A stretch of 64,000 nt of DNA from Streptomyces sp. NRRL WC-3742 (GTDB lineage Bacteria > Actinomycetota > Actinomycetes > Streptomycetales > Streptomycetaceae), in NCBI RefSeq assembly GCF_000720635.1, contig NZ_JOCF01000038.1, forward strand, positions 8,953 through 72,952, written 5' to 3'. Below, one piece after another: positions 1 through 7,760 of this stretch. The translations under genes and the position numbers were made by a program. The notes beneath the pieces are model-generated. The model did no database searches and had not been told where the DNA came from. It saw only the letters and a program-made list of their open reading frames with translations. The stretch's first letter is position 1. The number at the start of each line of letters is the position of its first letter.

Positions 1-1569
1 CCCGACAGCGACGGCCGCCGGGTGATCGTGGTGGACCGGGTGAACGGCCGCCAGCTGCGGATGGCGCCCAGCGCCGCCGATCTGCTCCGCTCCCTGGACG
101 GCACCCACACCCGGGCCTCCCTGGCCGCGGACCTCGGGGTCGCCGATCCGGCCGTGGTGGACCGGGCACTGGCCAGGTTCGCGGAGCTGGAGCTGACCAC
201 CACCATCGCCGACGCGGCCCGCCTGCCCGAGCCGAAGGCGCCCCGCCGCTGGGGCTACCGACCGCCGGGCATCCTGGAACTGACCATCCTCAACCCGGCC
301 CGCCTGCTCGCGGCCTGCGCCCCGGTCGGGCGCGCGCTGGCCTCCCGGGCCGGCGCGGCCCTGGGCGCCGCGGTGACCGTCGGCGGTCTCGCCCACTTCG
401 CGCTGGCCGGTGCCGGCGCGCTCCACGAACTCGACCGGCCCGCGAGCCTGCCCGTCCTGGTGGCCCTACTGGTCGCGATGGTCACGACCACCTTCGTCCA
501 CGAGCTCGGCCACGGCCTCTCGCTGGTGCGCGGTGGCGGCCGGGTCCACCGGCTGGGCGTGATGCTGATGTACGGCAGCCCCGCGATGTTCTGCGACGTC
601 AGCGAGGCATGGCGGCTGCCCCGCAGGGAGCGGCTGCTGGTGGCGCTGGCCGGCATCCGGGTCCACCTGGCCACCGCCGGGCTGTCCGGGGCGATCGCCC
701 CGCTGCTGCCGCACGGCGGCGCACGGCAGCTCGCCGCGGCGCTGGTGGTCTCCAACCTGCTGATGGGCGCCGTCAACCTGTGCCCGTTCGTGAAGTTCGA
801 CGGCTACCTGGCCCTGATCGGCTGGCTCGACCGGCCCAACCTGCGCTCCCAGTCCATGGAGGACGCCGGACGGGCCGCCGCCGTGGCGGTGTTCGGCGGT
901 CGGCTCGACAGGCGTCCGAGCCTGCGCCGGGTGCTGTTCGGCGCGGCCTGCGCCGTCACCGCGCCCGCCCTGGTCACCTCGGCGTTCCTCAACTACCAGG
1001 CGTTCGCCCTGGTGGTGCTCGGCCCGGTCGGCAGCGTGCTCGTCCTCGCGGTGGTGGGCTTGGCCGGCTTCCTCGGGCTGCGCAAGGCGGTCCGCTGGTT
1101 CCGGCTGGCGGGCGAGCACGGCGCGGGTCCGCTCCGGCGCTCGGCCGGGGCGCTCGCCCTGGCGGCCCTGGTCGCGGCGGTGCTGTACGGGGTCACCGTC
1201 CCGCGCACCGTGACCTCGGTGTACGCCTCCACCCCGCAGGGCCCGGTGATGGTGCTGCCTGCCGACACCGGCGCCGACCGGCTGGCCGGACACCGGGTGA
1301 GCCTGCAGGCATCGGGCATGGTGCTGCACCCCGGGACGGGGGAGGCCGTCGTCTGCGGCGGCGCCGTCAGCCGTCCGGTCTCCGCGTCGGCCGGCTCGCC
1401 GGTGGTGATCGGCGTCGACGCACAGATCTCCCGCACGGTGGTGCCGCTCTGCACGGACGGCCCGCCCGCGCGCTCCGACGGCCTGACCTCCGTGCACCTG
1501 GACGATGTCCCGCTCGGGTCCTGGCTGGTCGGCACCTTCCTCGCGCCGGCCTGGTCGCAGCTGTTCTGA
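1..1569 (+). CDS. Daptide-type intramembrane metalloprotease (M50 family), 5' end outside the window
   Basis: Membrane-embedded zinc protease expected to cleave the RiPP leader during maturation or export. The frame is open to base 1, there is no ribosome site near the first GTG (22), and the reading starts inside a domain, so I call it partial. The first ~60 residues look like a PqqD-type winged-helix (RiPP-recognition) fold. Several hydrophobic segments follow. The zinc motif HELGH is encoded at 499-513 and the second M50 motif (NLCPFVKFDGY) at about 775-810. A poorly hydrophobic C-terminal domain (from ~1200) probably lies outside the membrane. It is followed by the recognition-protein gene after 137 bp. 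The family is known from daptide clusters; its substrate here is inferred. Confidence 0.85.
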   Translation, partial: PDSDGRRVIVVDRVNGRQLRMAPSAADLLRSLDGTHTRASLAADLGVADPAVVDRALARFAELELTTTIADAARLPEPKAPRRWGYRPPGILELTILNPARLLAACAPVGRALASRAGAALGAAVTVGGLAHFALAGAGALHELDRPASLPVLVALLVAMVTTTFVHELGHGLSLVRGGGRVHRLGVMLMYGSPAMFCDVSEAWRLPRRERLLVALAGIRVHLATAGLSGAIAPLLPHGGARQLAAALVVSNLLMGAVNLCPFVKFDGYLALIGWLDRPNLRSQSMEDAGRAAAVAVFGGRLDRRPSLRRVLFGAACAVTAPALVTSAFLNYQAFALVVLGPVGSVLVLAVVGLAGFLGLRKAVRWFRLAGEHGAGPLRRSAGALALAALVAAVLYGVTVPRTVTSVYASTPQGPVMVLPADTGADRLAGHRVSLQASGMVLHPGTGEAVVCGGAVSRPVSASAGSPVVIGVDAQISRTVVPLCTDGPPARSDGLTSVHLDDVPLGSWLVGTFLAPAWSQLF

Positions 1570-1579
1570 ACCGCTCGCC

Positions 1580-1634
1580 CCGAACCGCGCGCGACACCCC
1601 GAACCGCGTGCGACACCCCGAGCCACGCGTGACG
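1580..1634 (+). repeat. Imperfect 20-bp tandem repeat between protease and recognition-protein genes
   Basis: Two nearly identical 20-bp units (1580-1599 and 1600-1619, differing at one position, core CGAACCGCG.GCGACACCC) are followed by a decayed third copy to 1634. They lie in the only real intergenic gap of the RiPP operon. No stem-loop is obvious; the repeat may be neutral. Confidence 0.6.
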
Positions 1635-1706
1635 CACTGAGCCCGACGCACCGAACCACCGCGGCACCGCCGCCCCACGACGTACCTGGAACCACTGGAG
1701 ACTCCC

Positions 1707-2726
1707 ATGACCATGCTCGACGCCGGGCCGACCCCGGAGCTCATGTCCGAAGCCGCCCTGCGGCTGCAGCGCTGGGTCTCCGGCTGCTACCCGGGGCCGC
1801 GCGACACCGCGCTGGAGATCGTCGCCGAGCCCGGCGCCGACCTGGGCCCCCTGCTCGGCTCGGGTCTCGTCACCGAGGACACCTGGATCTTCGCCGACCG
1901 GGACACCGCCGCCGGCCTCGCCGACGCCACCCCGGCGACCGTGATCCCCACCGACGGCAGCTTCCGGTACAGCGGTGACGAGATCGTCCTGGCCGACGAG
2001 ATCTACATCCAGGTCTTCGACTACTCCTCGATCGGCTTCCTCACCGTGGCCGGCCCGACCGTCGTGCGGATCACCGGTGACGAGGACCTCGCCGCCTTCC
2101 TCGCCGACGCCGACCGGGCCGTCGCCGAGGGCGTCTTCCCCGAGCAGCTGGCCCACCCGTCGGTCCAGCTGGCCGACCTGACCGCGCTGGCGGCATCCGA
2201 GGTGCTCGGCGGCGTGTCCCGGCTGCACCTGGACGTGGACGGCACCCTGCGGACCGGGCCGGGCGCCCCGGCCGGGGCCGAGGCGCCGGAGGCCGTGGCG
2301 GCGCTGGACGGCGTCCTCACCCCGGGCCTGCTCGCCGAGGCCCACGCCGAGCGTCCCTGGCTGGCCCGCTACGTCCGGGCGCTGGACGCCGTCCGGCGGC
2401 TGAACAGCCGACGCCCGGGCAGCGTCCAGGTCTCCGGCTTCGGCGTCCGGTTCTGCGACGGGCTGCCCGCCGGCCCGGTCGAGGACGTGGACGCGCCGCT
2501 GGCGGTCGCCGTCGACGGCCGGCCGCACCTGCTGCTCGGGGCCGAGCTGAGGATGTTCCGGGTGAACCGCGAGGCCGCGGTCGTCTTCGACGCGTACAAC
2601 GCGGTGGCCCCGGAGGAGGCGGAGCAGCTCGCCGCGCAGGCGCTCGGTCTCCTGCCCGAGGCGGTCCGGCAGCTGCACACCGCGGTGACCGAGCGGCTGG
2701 GCCTCCCGACGGGCGGTGCCGCGTGA
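1707..2726 (+). CDS. mpaC: Daptide biosynthesis RiPP recognition protein (MpaC-like)
   Basis: Predicted 339-aa scaffold that binds the leader peptide and hands the precursor to the modifying enzymes. GGAG at 1697-1700 supports ATG 1707. No catalytic motif is visible. The last ~70 residues (after LAVAVDGRPHLLLGAELRMF) have the beta-strand then helix pattern expected of a PqqD-like recognition element, while the N-terminal part is of unknown fold. The stop overlaps the methyltransferase start as GTGA (2723-2726), so translation is coupled. Identification rests mainly on gene context (aminotransferase, dehydrogenase and methyltransferase in a row) and family resemblance, not on a single diagnostic motif. 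Confidence 0.75.
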   Translation: MTMLDAGPTPELMSEAALRLQRWVSGCYPGPRDTALEIVAEPGADLGPLLGSGLVTEDTWIFADRDTAAGLADATPATVIPTDGSFRYSGDEIVLADEIYIQVFDYSSIGFLTVAGPTVVRITGDEDLAAFLADADRAVAEGVFPEQLAHPSVQLADLTALAASEVLGGVSRLHLDVDGTLRTGPGAPAGAEAPEAVAALDGVLTPGLLAEAHAERPWLARYVRALDAVRRLNSRRPGSVQVSGFGVRFCDGLPAGPVEDVDAPLAVAVDGRPHLLLGAELRMFRVNREAAVVFDAYNAVAPEEAEQLAAQALGLLPEAVRQLHTAVTERLGLPTGGAA

Positions 2727-3598
2727 CCACCGCCCTCGCACCGACCCCCGCACCCGCTGTCGACGAGCCCGGCACCGACGCACTCGCCGACCTGCCCGGC
2801 ACCGCCCGCCGACTGGCGGCCGAACTCGGCCCCGACCTGATCGTCGCCGACATGTACAGCGACCACGGCGGCCCGGTCTACCACGCGCTCTCCGCCGCCG
2901 ACACGGTCGAGATCCCCGACCTGCTCGCCGCCTTCCGCGGCCTGCGCGGCCCGCTGCTCGAACTCGCCTGCGGCTCCGGCAGGTTGACGATCCCGCTGCT
3001 CGCCGCCGGACACCGGGTGACCGGCATCGACAACTCCCGTTCGCTGCTCGACGTGCTGAGTGGCCGACTGCTGGCCCCGCAGGGCGCCCGGCTGGCCGAG
3101 CGGCTGACCGTGGTCGAGGCCGACATGCGCGACCTCGCCCTGGGCAAGGTCTTCGCCGGCGCCCTGCTGGGCACCACCACCGTCGGCCTGCTCGACCCGG
3201 CCCTGCGGCCCGAGGTCTTCCGCTCGGTCCGCCGCCACCTGGCCCCCGGCGCGCCGTTCGTCCTCACGGTCCACCTCCCCGAGGAGTCCGGCGCCGGTAC
3301 CCGGGCCCTGGGCGCCGAGCCCGCGGAGACCGTCCGCACGTCCGAACTCGGCGACGCGCAGTGCACGGTGATCTCCCACCTGGTCGCCGACCGCTCCCGC
3401 CGCTACGTCACCGTGCTGAGGACGGCCGCCGGCCGGCCGCCGGTCCTGCTGACCTCCGTGGTCCACCTCCCCACCGCCGACGAACTGGCCGCGGAACTCG
3501 CCGACGCCGGCTTCGAGGCCGAAACCACCCGTCCCGTCCGGGCCGCCGCCACCGAGGACGGCTCCGTCCACTCCCTGATCATCGCGAGGAGCATCTGA
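2723..3598 (+). CDS. mpaM: Daptide-type SAM-dependent methyltransferase (MpaM-like)
   Basis: Class I methyltransferase, 291 aa, expected to dimethylate the new terminal amine made by the aminotransferase. SAM motif I is LLELACGSGRLTIPLL (about residues 78-93), with an acidic strand-2 end in GIDNSRSLLDV and a motif II/post-I region VVEADMRDLAL. The GTG start overlaps the preceding stop, and the stop shares its last base with the aminotransferase ATG (TGATG at 3596-3600). Tight coupling fits a protein made in proportion to MpaC and MpaD. The methylation target is inferred from the daptide pathway. Confidence 0.85.
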   Translation: MTTALAPTPAPAVDEPGTDALADLPGTARRLAAELGPDLIVADMYSDHGGPVYHALSAADTVEIPDLLAAFRGLRGPLLELACGSGRLTIPLLAAGHRVTGIDNSRSLLDVLSGRLLAPQGARLAERLTVVEADMRDLALGKVFAGALLGTTTVGLLDPALRPEVFRSVRRHLAPGAPFVLTVHLPEESGAGTRALGAEPAETVRTSELGDAQCTVISHLVADRSRRYVTVLRTAAGRPPVLLTSVVHLPTADELAAELADAGFEAETTRPVRAAATEDGSVHSLIIARSI

Positions 3599-4878
3599 TG
3601 GCCGACCGCGCGGACCGCCCGTACCCGCTGTGGGAGATGCTCGTCCCGCCGAGCCAGTTCGACCGCCCCGACCGGCAGTTGGCCAGTGCCGCGGGCAGCC
3701 GCCTGCGGTTCGCCGACGGCCACGAGGTGATGGACGCGACCAGCGGCCTGTGGAACGTCAACCTCGGCTACGGCAACGCGGCCATCGCCGCCGCCATCGG
3801 CGAGGCCCTCACCGAGGCTTCGTACCTGAGCCTGTTCCGCTTCGGCCACCGCTACGCCGTCGACGCCGCCGCCCGCCTGGTGGCCGCGGCCGGCGCCGAC
3901 ACCTACCGCCGGGTGCTCTACTCGACCTCGGGCGGCTCCGGCAACGACCTGGTCATGAAGCTCGCCCGCCAGTACGCCGTGCTGAACGGCGACACCCGGC
4001 GCACCCTGGTGGTCGGCTTCAAGGGCAGCTACCACGGCCTGACGTACGGGGCGTTCGCGGTGAGCGGCGAGGACCTCGGGCAGCAGATGTACGGCGTCGA
4101 CGTCCGGCAGGTCCGGCACGTCAGCCCCGAGCGTCCGGACGAGCTGGTCCGCCTGATGGAGCGCGAGGGCCACCGGGTCGCCGCCGTCGTGTGCGAGCCG
4201 GTCCTCGGCTCCGGGACCCACGTGGTGGCTCCGGAGATGATCGAGGCGCTGCTCAAGCTCCGCGCGGAGTACGGCTTCCTGCTCGTCGCCGACGAGGTCG
4301 CCACCGGCTTCGGCCGGACCGGCCCGCTGTTCGCCTCCGGCCTCTGGGCGGACGCGCCGGACCTGCTGCTGACCTCCAAGGGCCTGACCAACGGCACCTG
4401 CGCGGCCTCGGCCGTCCTGGTCTCCCACCGGGTGGCGGCCGCCTTCGAGGAGAAGGACGCGATCCTGGTGCACGGCGAGACCCAGGCCGGCTCGCCCAGC
4501 ACCTGTGCGGCGATCTCGGCGACCCTGGACGAGTTCACCCGGCTGGACGCCCTCGCCGCGGGCGCCCGTACGGCGGACAGGCTCGACACGATCCTCCGCA
4601 CGCTACTCGACACCCTGCCCGGCGCCGCCGGCGTCACCGGCACGGGCTGCTTCCGCTCGCTCCGGCTGACCGACGCCGACGGCCTCCCGCTGGACGCGGC
4701 ACAGATCCAGCGGACCATCTCGCTGATCCGCCTGGAGGGCGCGCTGGTCTACCCGGGCCCCGGCTGCATCCAGCTGATCCCGCCGCTGACCAGCAGCGAC
4801 GCGGACCTGGACGACCTCGAGCGTGCCCTGCGCACCGGGCTGGCGACCGCCGCGCGAGAGGTCGGGAACCACCGGTGA
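3598..4878 (+). CDS. mpaD: Daptide-type class III PLP aminotransferase (MpaD-like)
   Basis: Fold-type I, class III aminotransferase (426 aa, family-typical length). In daptides the homologue transaminates the C-terminal aminoketone produced by oxidative decarboxylation of Thr. Seen here: phosphate-binding SGGSGND (111-117), ADEVATGFGRTG (231-242) with the PLP-ring aspartate, and the Schiff-base lysine K261 in LLLTSKGLTNG. ATG 3598 overlaps the methyltransferase stop; its own stop overlaps the next GTG (4875-4878). A generic omega-amino-acid aminotransferase would look similar; the neighbours decide the assignment. Confidence 0.88.
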   Translation: MADRADRPYPLWEMLVPPSQFDRPDRQLASAAGSRLRFADGHEVMDATSGLWNVNLGYGNAAIAAAIGEALTEASYLSLFRFGHRYAVDAAARLVAAAGADTYRRVLYSTSGGSGNDLVMKLARQYAVLNGDTRRTLVVGFKGSYHGLTYGAFAVSGEDLGQQMYGVDVRQVRHVSPERPDELVRLMEREGHRVAAVVCEPVLGSGTHVVAPEMIEALLKLRAEYGFLLVADEVATGFGRTGPLFASGLWADAPDLLLTSKGLTNGTCAASAVLVSHRVAAAFEEKDAILVHGETQAGSPSTCAAISATLDEFTRLDALAAGARTADRLDTILRTLLDTLPGAAGVTGTGCFRSLRLTDADGLPLDAAQIQRTISLIRLEGALVYPGPGCIQLIPPLTSSDADLDDLERALRTGLATAAREVGNHR

Positions 4879-6116
4879 ACACCGCGACCCTGCCCCCCAT
4901 GGCGATGTGGCAGCGCCGCACCCGCCTGCACCTGGGGGCGGAGTCGGGCGTCCGGACGCTGGCCCAGGGCCCGTCGGCGGACACCGTCCTGATGACCGAC
5001 CGCGACCTGCCCGAGGCCGTGACCGGCCCGCTGGCCGAGGCCGCCCGGGTGGCCTCGGGCGGCCGGCTGCGGACGGTCACGCTCGACCCGCGGGCCCTCA
5101 CCCTGGACGCGGTCGAGGAACTCGCCGACACCGTCAGGGGATCGACCCGGCTGGTCGCCGTCGGCGGCGGCAGCGTCCTGGACGCCGCGGCCCTGGCCCG
5201 GCTGCTGAGCACCGACGGCCAGGCCGCCCGCCGCATCCGGCACGGCGGCCCCCGCCCCGGCCTGGTCGCCCTGGCCGGCGCCCCCGCCGCCACGGCCCCG
5301 CACGAGGGCGGCCCGGAGCTGGTGGCCGTGCCGACCACGGTCGGGACCGCCGCCGAGGTCAGCTCCGCGGCGACCGTCCTGGTCGACGGCGCCCGCAAGC
5401 TCGTCATGGCCGAACCGCTGGCCGCCGACCTCGCGGTCCTCGACCCGCAGGCCACCGCGACCCTGCCCACCGGGCTGCTGCTGGAGGGCGTCCTGGAGGC
5501 GCTGTGCCGGCTGCTGAACACCTACCTCCCCGAACCGGGCCCGCACGTCCCGCGGGCGGGCGACGCCGAGGCGTGCTCGCTGCTCGTCCGGCTCGCCGGA
5601 GCCGGCCACGAGGCCGCCCCCGGACAGGGCCTCGCGCCCGCCGCCGCGCCGCCGGAACTGCGCACCGAACTCGCCCTGCTCAGCGCGCAGACGGTGCTCG
5701 GCTGGTCGATGCTGGGCCGCGACCCGTTCGTCGGCAAGGTCTGGTACCTGGCCAACGAGCTGTCCCTCGCGACCGGCGCCCGCAAGATGTCCGCCACCGT
5801 CCTCGTGCTGCCCGCCGTCTGGGCCCGCGTCCTGGCCGGGGACACCCGTCTCGGCGACGCCGGCCGGCTGCGGACCGCCTGGCAGGCCGTCCGTACGGGC
5901 ATCCCGGACCTGCCGGAGGACCCGCCGGCCGGAATCGCCGAACTGGCCCGGCGCTGGGGCGTCCCGGCCTGCCGGACGGACGGTCAGGACCCGGCCGTGC
6001 TGGCCGCCCGCGCCGCCCGGGTCTGGGGAGCGGGTCTGCCGATGCTCGGGGCCTTCCGCACCGCCGAACTGACCGAGCTCTACACCGACGTCCTGGAAGG
6101 GGCCCCCGCAGCATGA
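4875..6116 (+). CDS. mpaB: Daptide-type dehydrogenase / oxidative decarboxylase (MpaB-like)
   Basis: 413-aa protein of the iron-alcohol-dehydrogenase / dehydroquinate-synthase fold. The daptide homologue oxidises the C-terminal Thr, with loss of CO2, to an aminoketone. The nucleotide-binding signature VGGGSVLD (96-103) and the AVPTTVGTAAE stretch (151-161) are clear. The usual iron-ligand motif GMDALxHAIE reads GVLEALCRLLN (205-215), and the later His-containing stretch reads ARKMSATVLVLP, so the canonical D-H-H-H ligands are not apparent. GTG 4875 and the ATGA at 6113-6116 place it in the middle of a fully overlapping operon. Confidence 0.82.
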   Translation: MNTATLPPMAMWQRRTRLHLGAESGVRTLAQGPSADTVLMTDRDLPEAVTGPLAEAARVASGGRLRTVTLDPRALTLDAVEELADTVRGSTRLVAVGGGSVLDAAALARLLSTDGQAARRIRHGGPRPGLVALAGAPAATAPHEGGPELVAVPTTVGTAAEVSSAATVLVDGARKLVMAEPLAADLAVLDPQATATLPTGLLLEGVLEALCRLLNTYLPEPGPHVPRAGDAEACSLLVRLAGAGHEAAPGQGLAPAAAPPELRTELALLSAQTVLGWSMLGRDPFVGKVWYLANELSLATGARKMSATVLVLPAVWARVLAGDTRLGDAGRLRTAWQAVRTGIPDLPEDPPAGIAELARRWGVPACRTDGQDPAVLAARAARVWGAGLPMLGAFRTAELTELYTDVLEGAPAA

Positions 6117-7390
6117 TCGACTTCACCCTGACCCTGGCCCCGGAGGCCGGCCTCGCGCGGGCCAGCGAGCTGCGGCCGCCGCGCGGTTCCGAGGAGCCGC
6201 TCTGGCAGGGCCTGGTGGAACTCGCCTGGCAGCAGGACGAGTCCTCCTCGGCCGAGCGGACCATCTCCCCCGAGGTGGTCGGCGCGTGCGGGGTGGCCCG
6301 CAGCGACGTGGTGGTCCGGGCCGCCGGCGAGGCCGTCGAGCGGTTCGCGCTGCGCCCCTCGCCCGCCGACCGGGAGGTCTGGAGCGCGGCCGCGGACGCC
6401 GAGCACCTCGACTTCGCCGCACCTCCGATCGCCCTCGGCAGTGCCGACGCCACGGTCCTCGGCCGCTGTCCTGCCCGCCGCCTCGCCGACGACACGGAGG
6501 TCCTGGTGCCGGCCGGCCTGGTCGACTACCCGGTGGCCGGCCCGGAGGCGGCCGGCTTCGACCCGTCCCCGTCCGGCGCGGCTTCCGGCGACGGCCTCGA
6601 CATGGCGCTGCGCTCCGCCCTGCTGGAGGTGATCGAGCGGGACGCGGTGATGGTCGCCTGGGCCCGGCGCCTCGCCCTGCCCCGGGTGGACCTCGACGCG
6701 AGCCTGCGCGACGCCCCGGCCACCCCCGCCTGGCGCCGGCTGCGGACCGCCCTGGACCTGGCCCGTGACAGCGGGGTGGAGCCGGTGCTCGCCCGGATTC
6801 CGACCGGTGTGCCGGGCGTGGTCTGCGCGGTGGGGATCGTGCTGGACAGCTGCGACGGCCGTCCGCTCGCGGCCGTGGGGTGCAACGCCTCCACCGACTG
6901 GGGCCGGACGCTGGCCGGGGCGCTCCAGGAGGCGCTCCAGATCCGGACCGTCCTGCGGCTCACCCGCCGGGCCCCGCAGGACGGGCCCACCCCGTCCGTC
7001 GTCACCGAGGACGTCGAACGCGCCCGCTACTTCGCCGACGCGCCCGGCGCCGACGCGGCCGCGCTGTGGTGCGCGGGCTTCGGCGACCCGCAGCCCGTCG
7101 GTCCCGAGCCCTCCGGCGAGCCCGTCACGGTCGCACACCTGGTGAGCGCTCTGCGGGAGCAGGGGGCGGACCCGCTCGCCGTCGACCTCTCGCACCGGCT
7201 GCCCGCCGCCCTGCGCCGGATGGGCTGGGCGGCGGTCAAGGTCGTCCCGGTCGGCCTCCAGCCGCTGCGGATGGACGAGCGCACGCAGTTCGGCTGGAAC
7301 CACCCCCGACTGGACTCGGCGGAACAGCGCACCGGCATCAGCGCCCTGAACAATGGTGAACCCCTGTGGGCCCCGCATCCGCTGATCTAG
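6113..7390 (+). CDS. YcaO-domain protein, putative ATP-dependent peptide backbone cyclodehydratase
   Basis: 425-aa YcaO enzyme. YcaO proteins use ATP to activate a peptide amide and form azolines, thioamides or amidines. The three ATP-site motifs are visible: AAGEAVERF (E73, E76), ALLEVIERDA (E172, E175) and ALQEALQIR (E273, Q276). The serine four residues before the first glutamate in most family members is R69 here. The C-terminus ends in APHPLI, close to the Pro-rich tail (PxPxP) of azoline-forming YcaOs. No ThiF/Ocin-ThiF or TfuA partner gene is in view. ATGA overlap with the dehydrogenase ties it to the daptide operon. The modification it makes is unknown. Confidence 0.88.
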   Translation: MIDFTLTLAPEAGLARASELRPPRGSEEPLWQGLVELAWQQDESSSAERTISPEVVGACGVARSDVVVRAAGEAVERFALRPSPADREVWSAAADAEHLDFAAPPIALGSADATVLGRCPARRLADDTEVLVPAGLVDYPVAGPEAAGFDPSPSGAASGDGLDMALRSALLEVIERDAVMVAWARRLALPRVDLDASLRDAPATPAWRRLRTALDLARDSGVEPVLARIPTGVPGVVCAVGIVLDSCDGRPLAAVGCNASTDWGRTLAGALQEALQIRTVLRLTRRAPQDGPTPSVVTEDVERARYFADAPGADAAALWCAGFGDPQPVGPEPSGEPVTVAHLVSALREQGADPLAVDLSHRLPAALRRMGWAAVKVVPVGLQPLRMDERTQFGWNHPRLDSAEQRTGISALNNGEPLWAPHPLI

Positions 7391-7455
7391 AGTGTGCAGC
7401 TGCTCGACCCCGCCTTTCCCCCCGGCCGGTGACATTCCCTTAGGAGCAAGCGGTC

Positions 7456-7710
7456 ATGGCGACCCTGACAATTCGTGTCCTCGCCGACCAGGCGTCGGAC
7501 GCAGCGTTCTCGCCCCCCGAGACGGCTTCTATCCGCCTGGTCGCGCTGCTGCCCGCCCAGTGGCGGTGCACACCGGTGATGGCGGGCGGCGGGTTCACCC
7601 TCGAGATCGAGACACCGGACGGGGAGCCGCCGACGGCGGACACGCAGGCGATCGACCGTGCCTTCGCGGAAGCCGGGCTGAGCGGGTGGTACCTGGCGGA
7701 GGTCTCCTGA
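7456..7710 (+). CDS. Small protein of unknown function downstream of the YcaO gene
   Basis: 84-aa soluble protein that I do not recognise. AGGAG at 7442-7446 gives a well-placed ribosome site for ATG 7456. It starts with a beta-like MATLTIRVLADQ and contains one Cys; it lacks a leader/core pattern, a Cys/Ser/Thr-rich core or a C-terminal Thr, so it is unlikely to be the daptide precursor. It is the last gene of the operon before a convergent regulator. It could be a YcaO accessory subunit or a remnant; function is open. Confidence 0.6.
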   Translation: MATLTIRVLADQASDAAFSPPETASIRLVALLPAQWRCTPVMAGGGFTLEIETPDGEPPTADTQAIDRAFAEAGLSGWYLAEVS

Positions 7711-7760
7711 TCCCCGTCCTTGATCCCCGCCCTTGAACCCTGCGCCGGAGCCCCCCCGGC

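Noticed and set aside
7456..7710. Daptide precursor peptide
   Set aside because: Too long, no leader/core pattern, and it ends in Ser instead of the invariant Thr.
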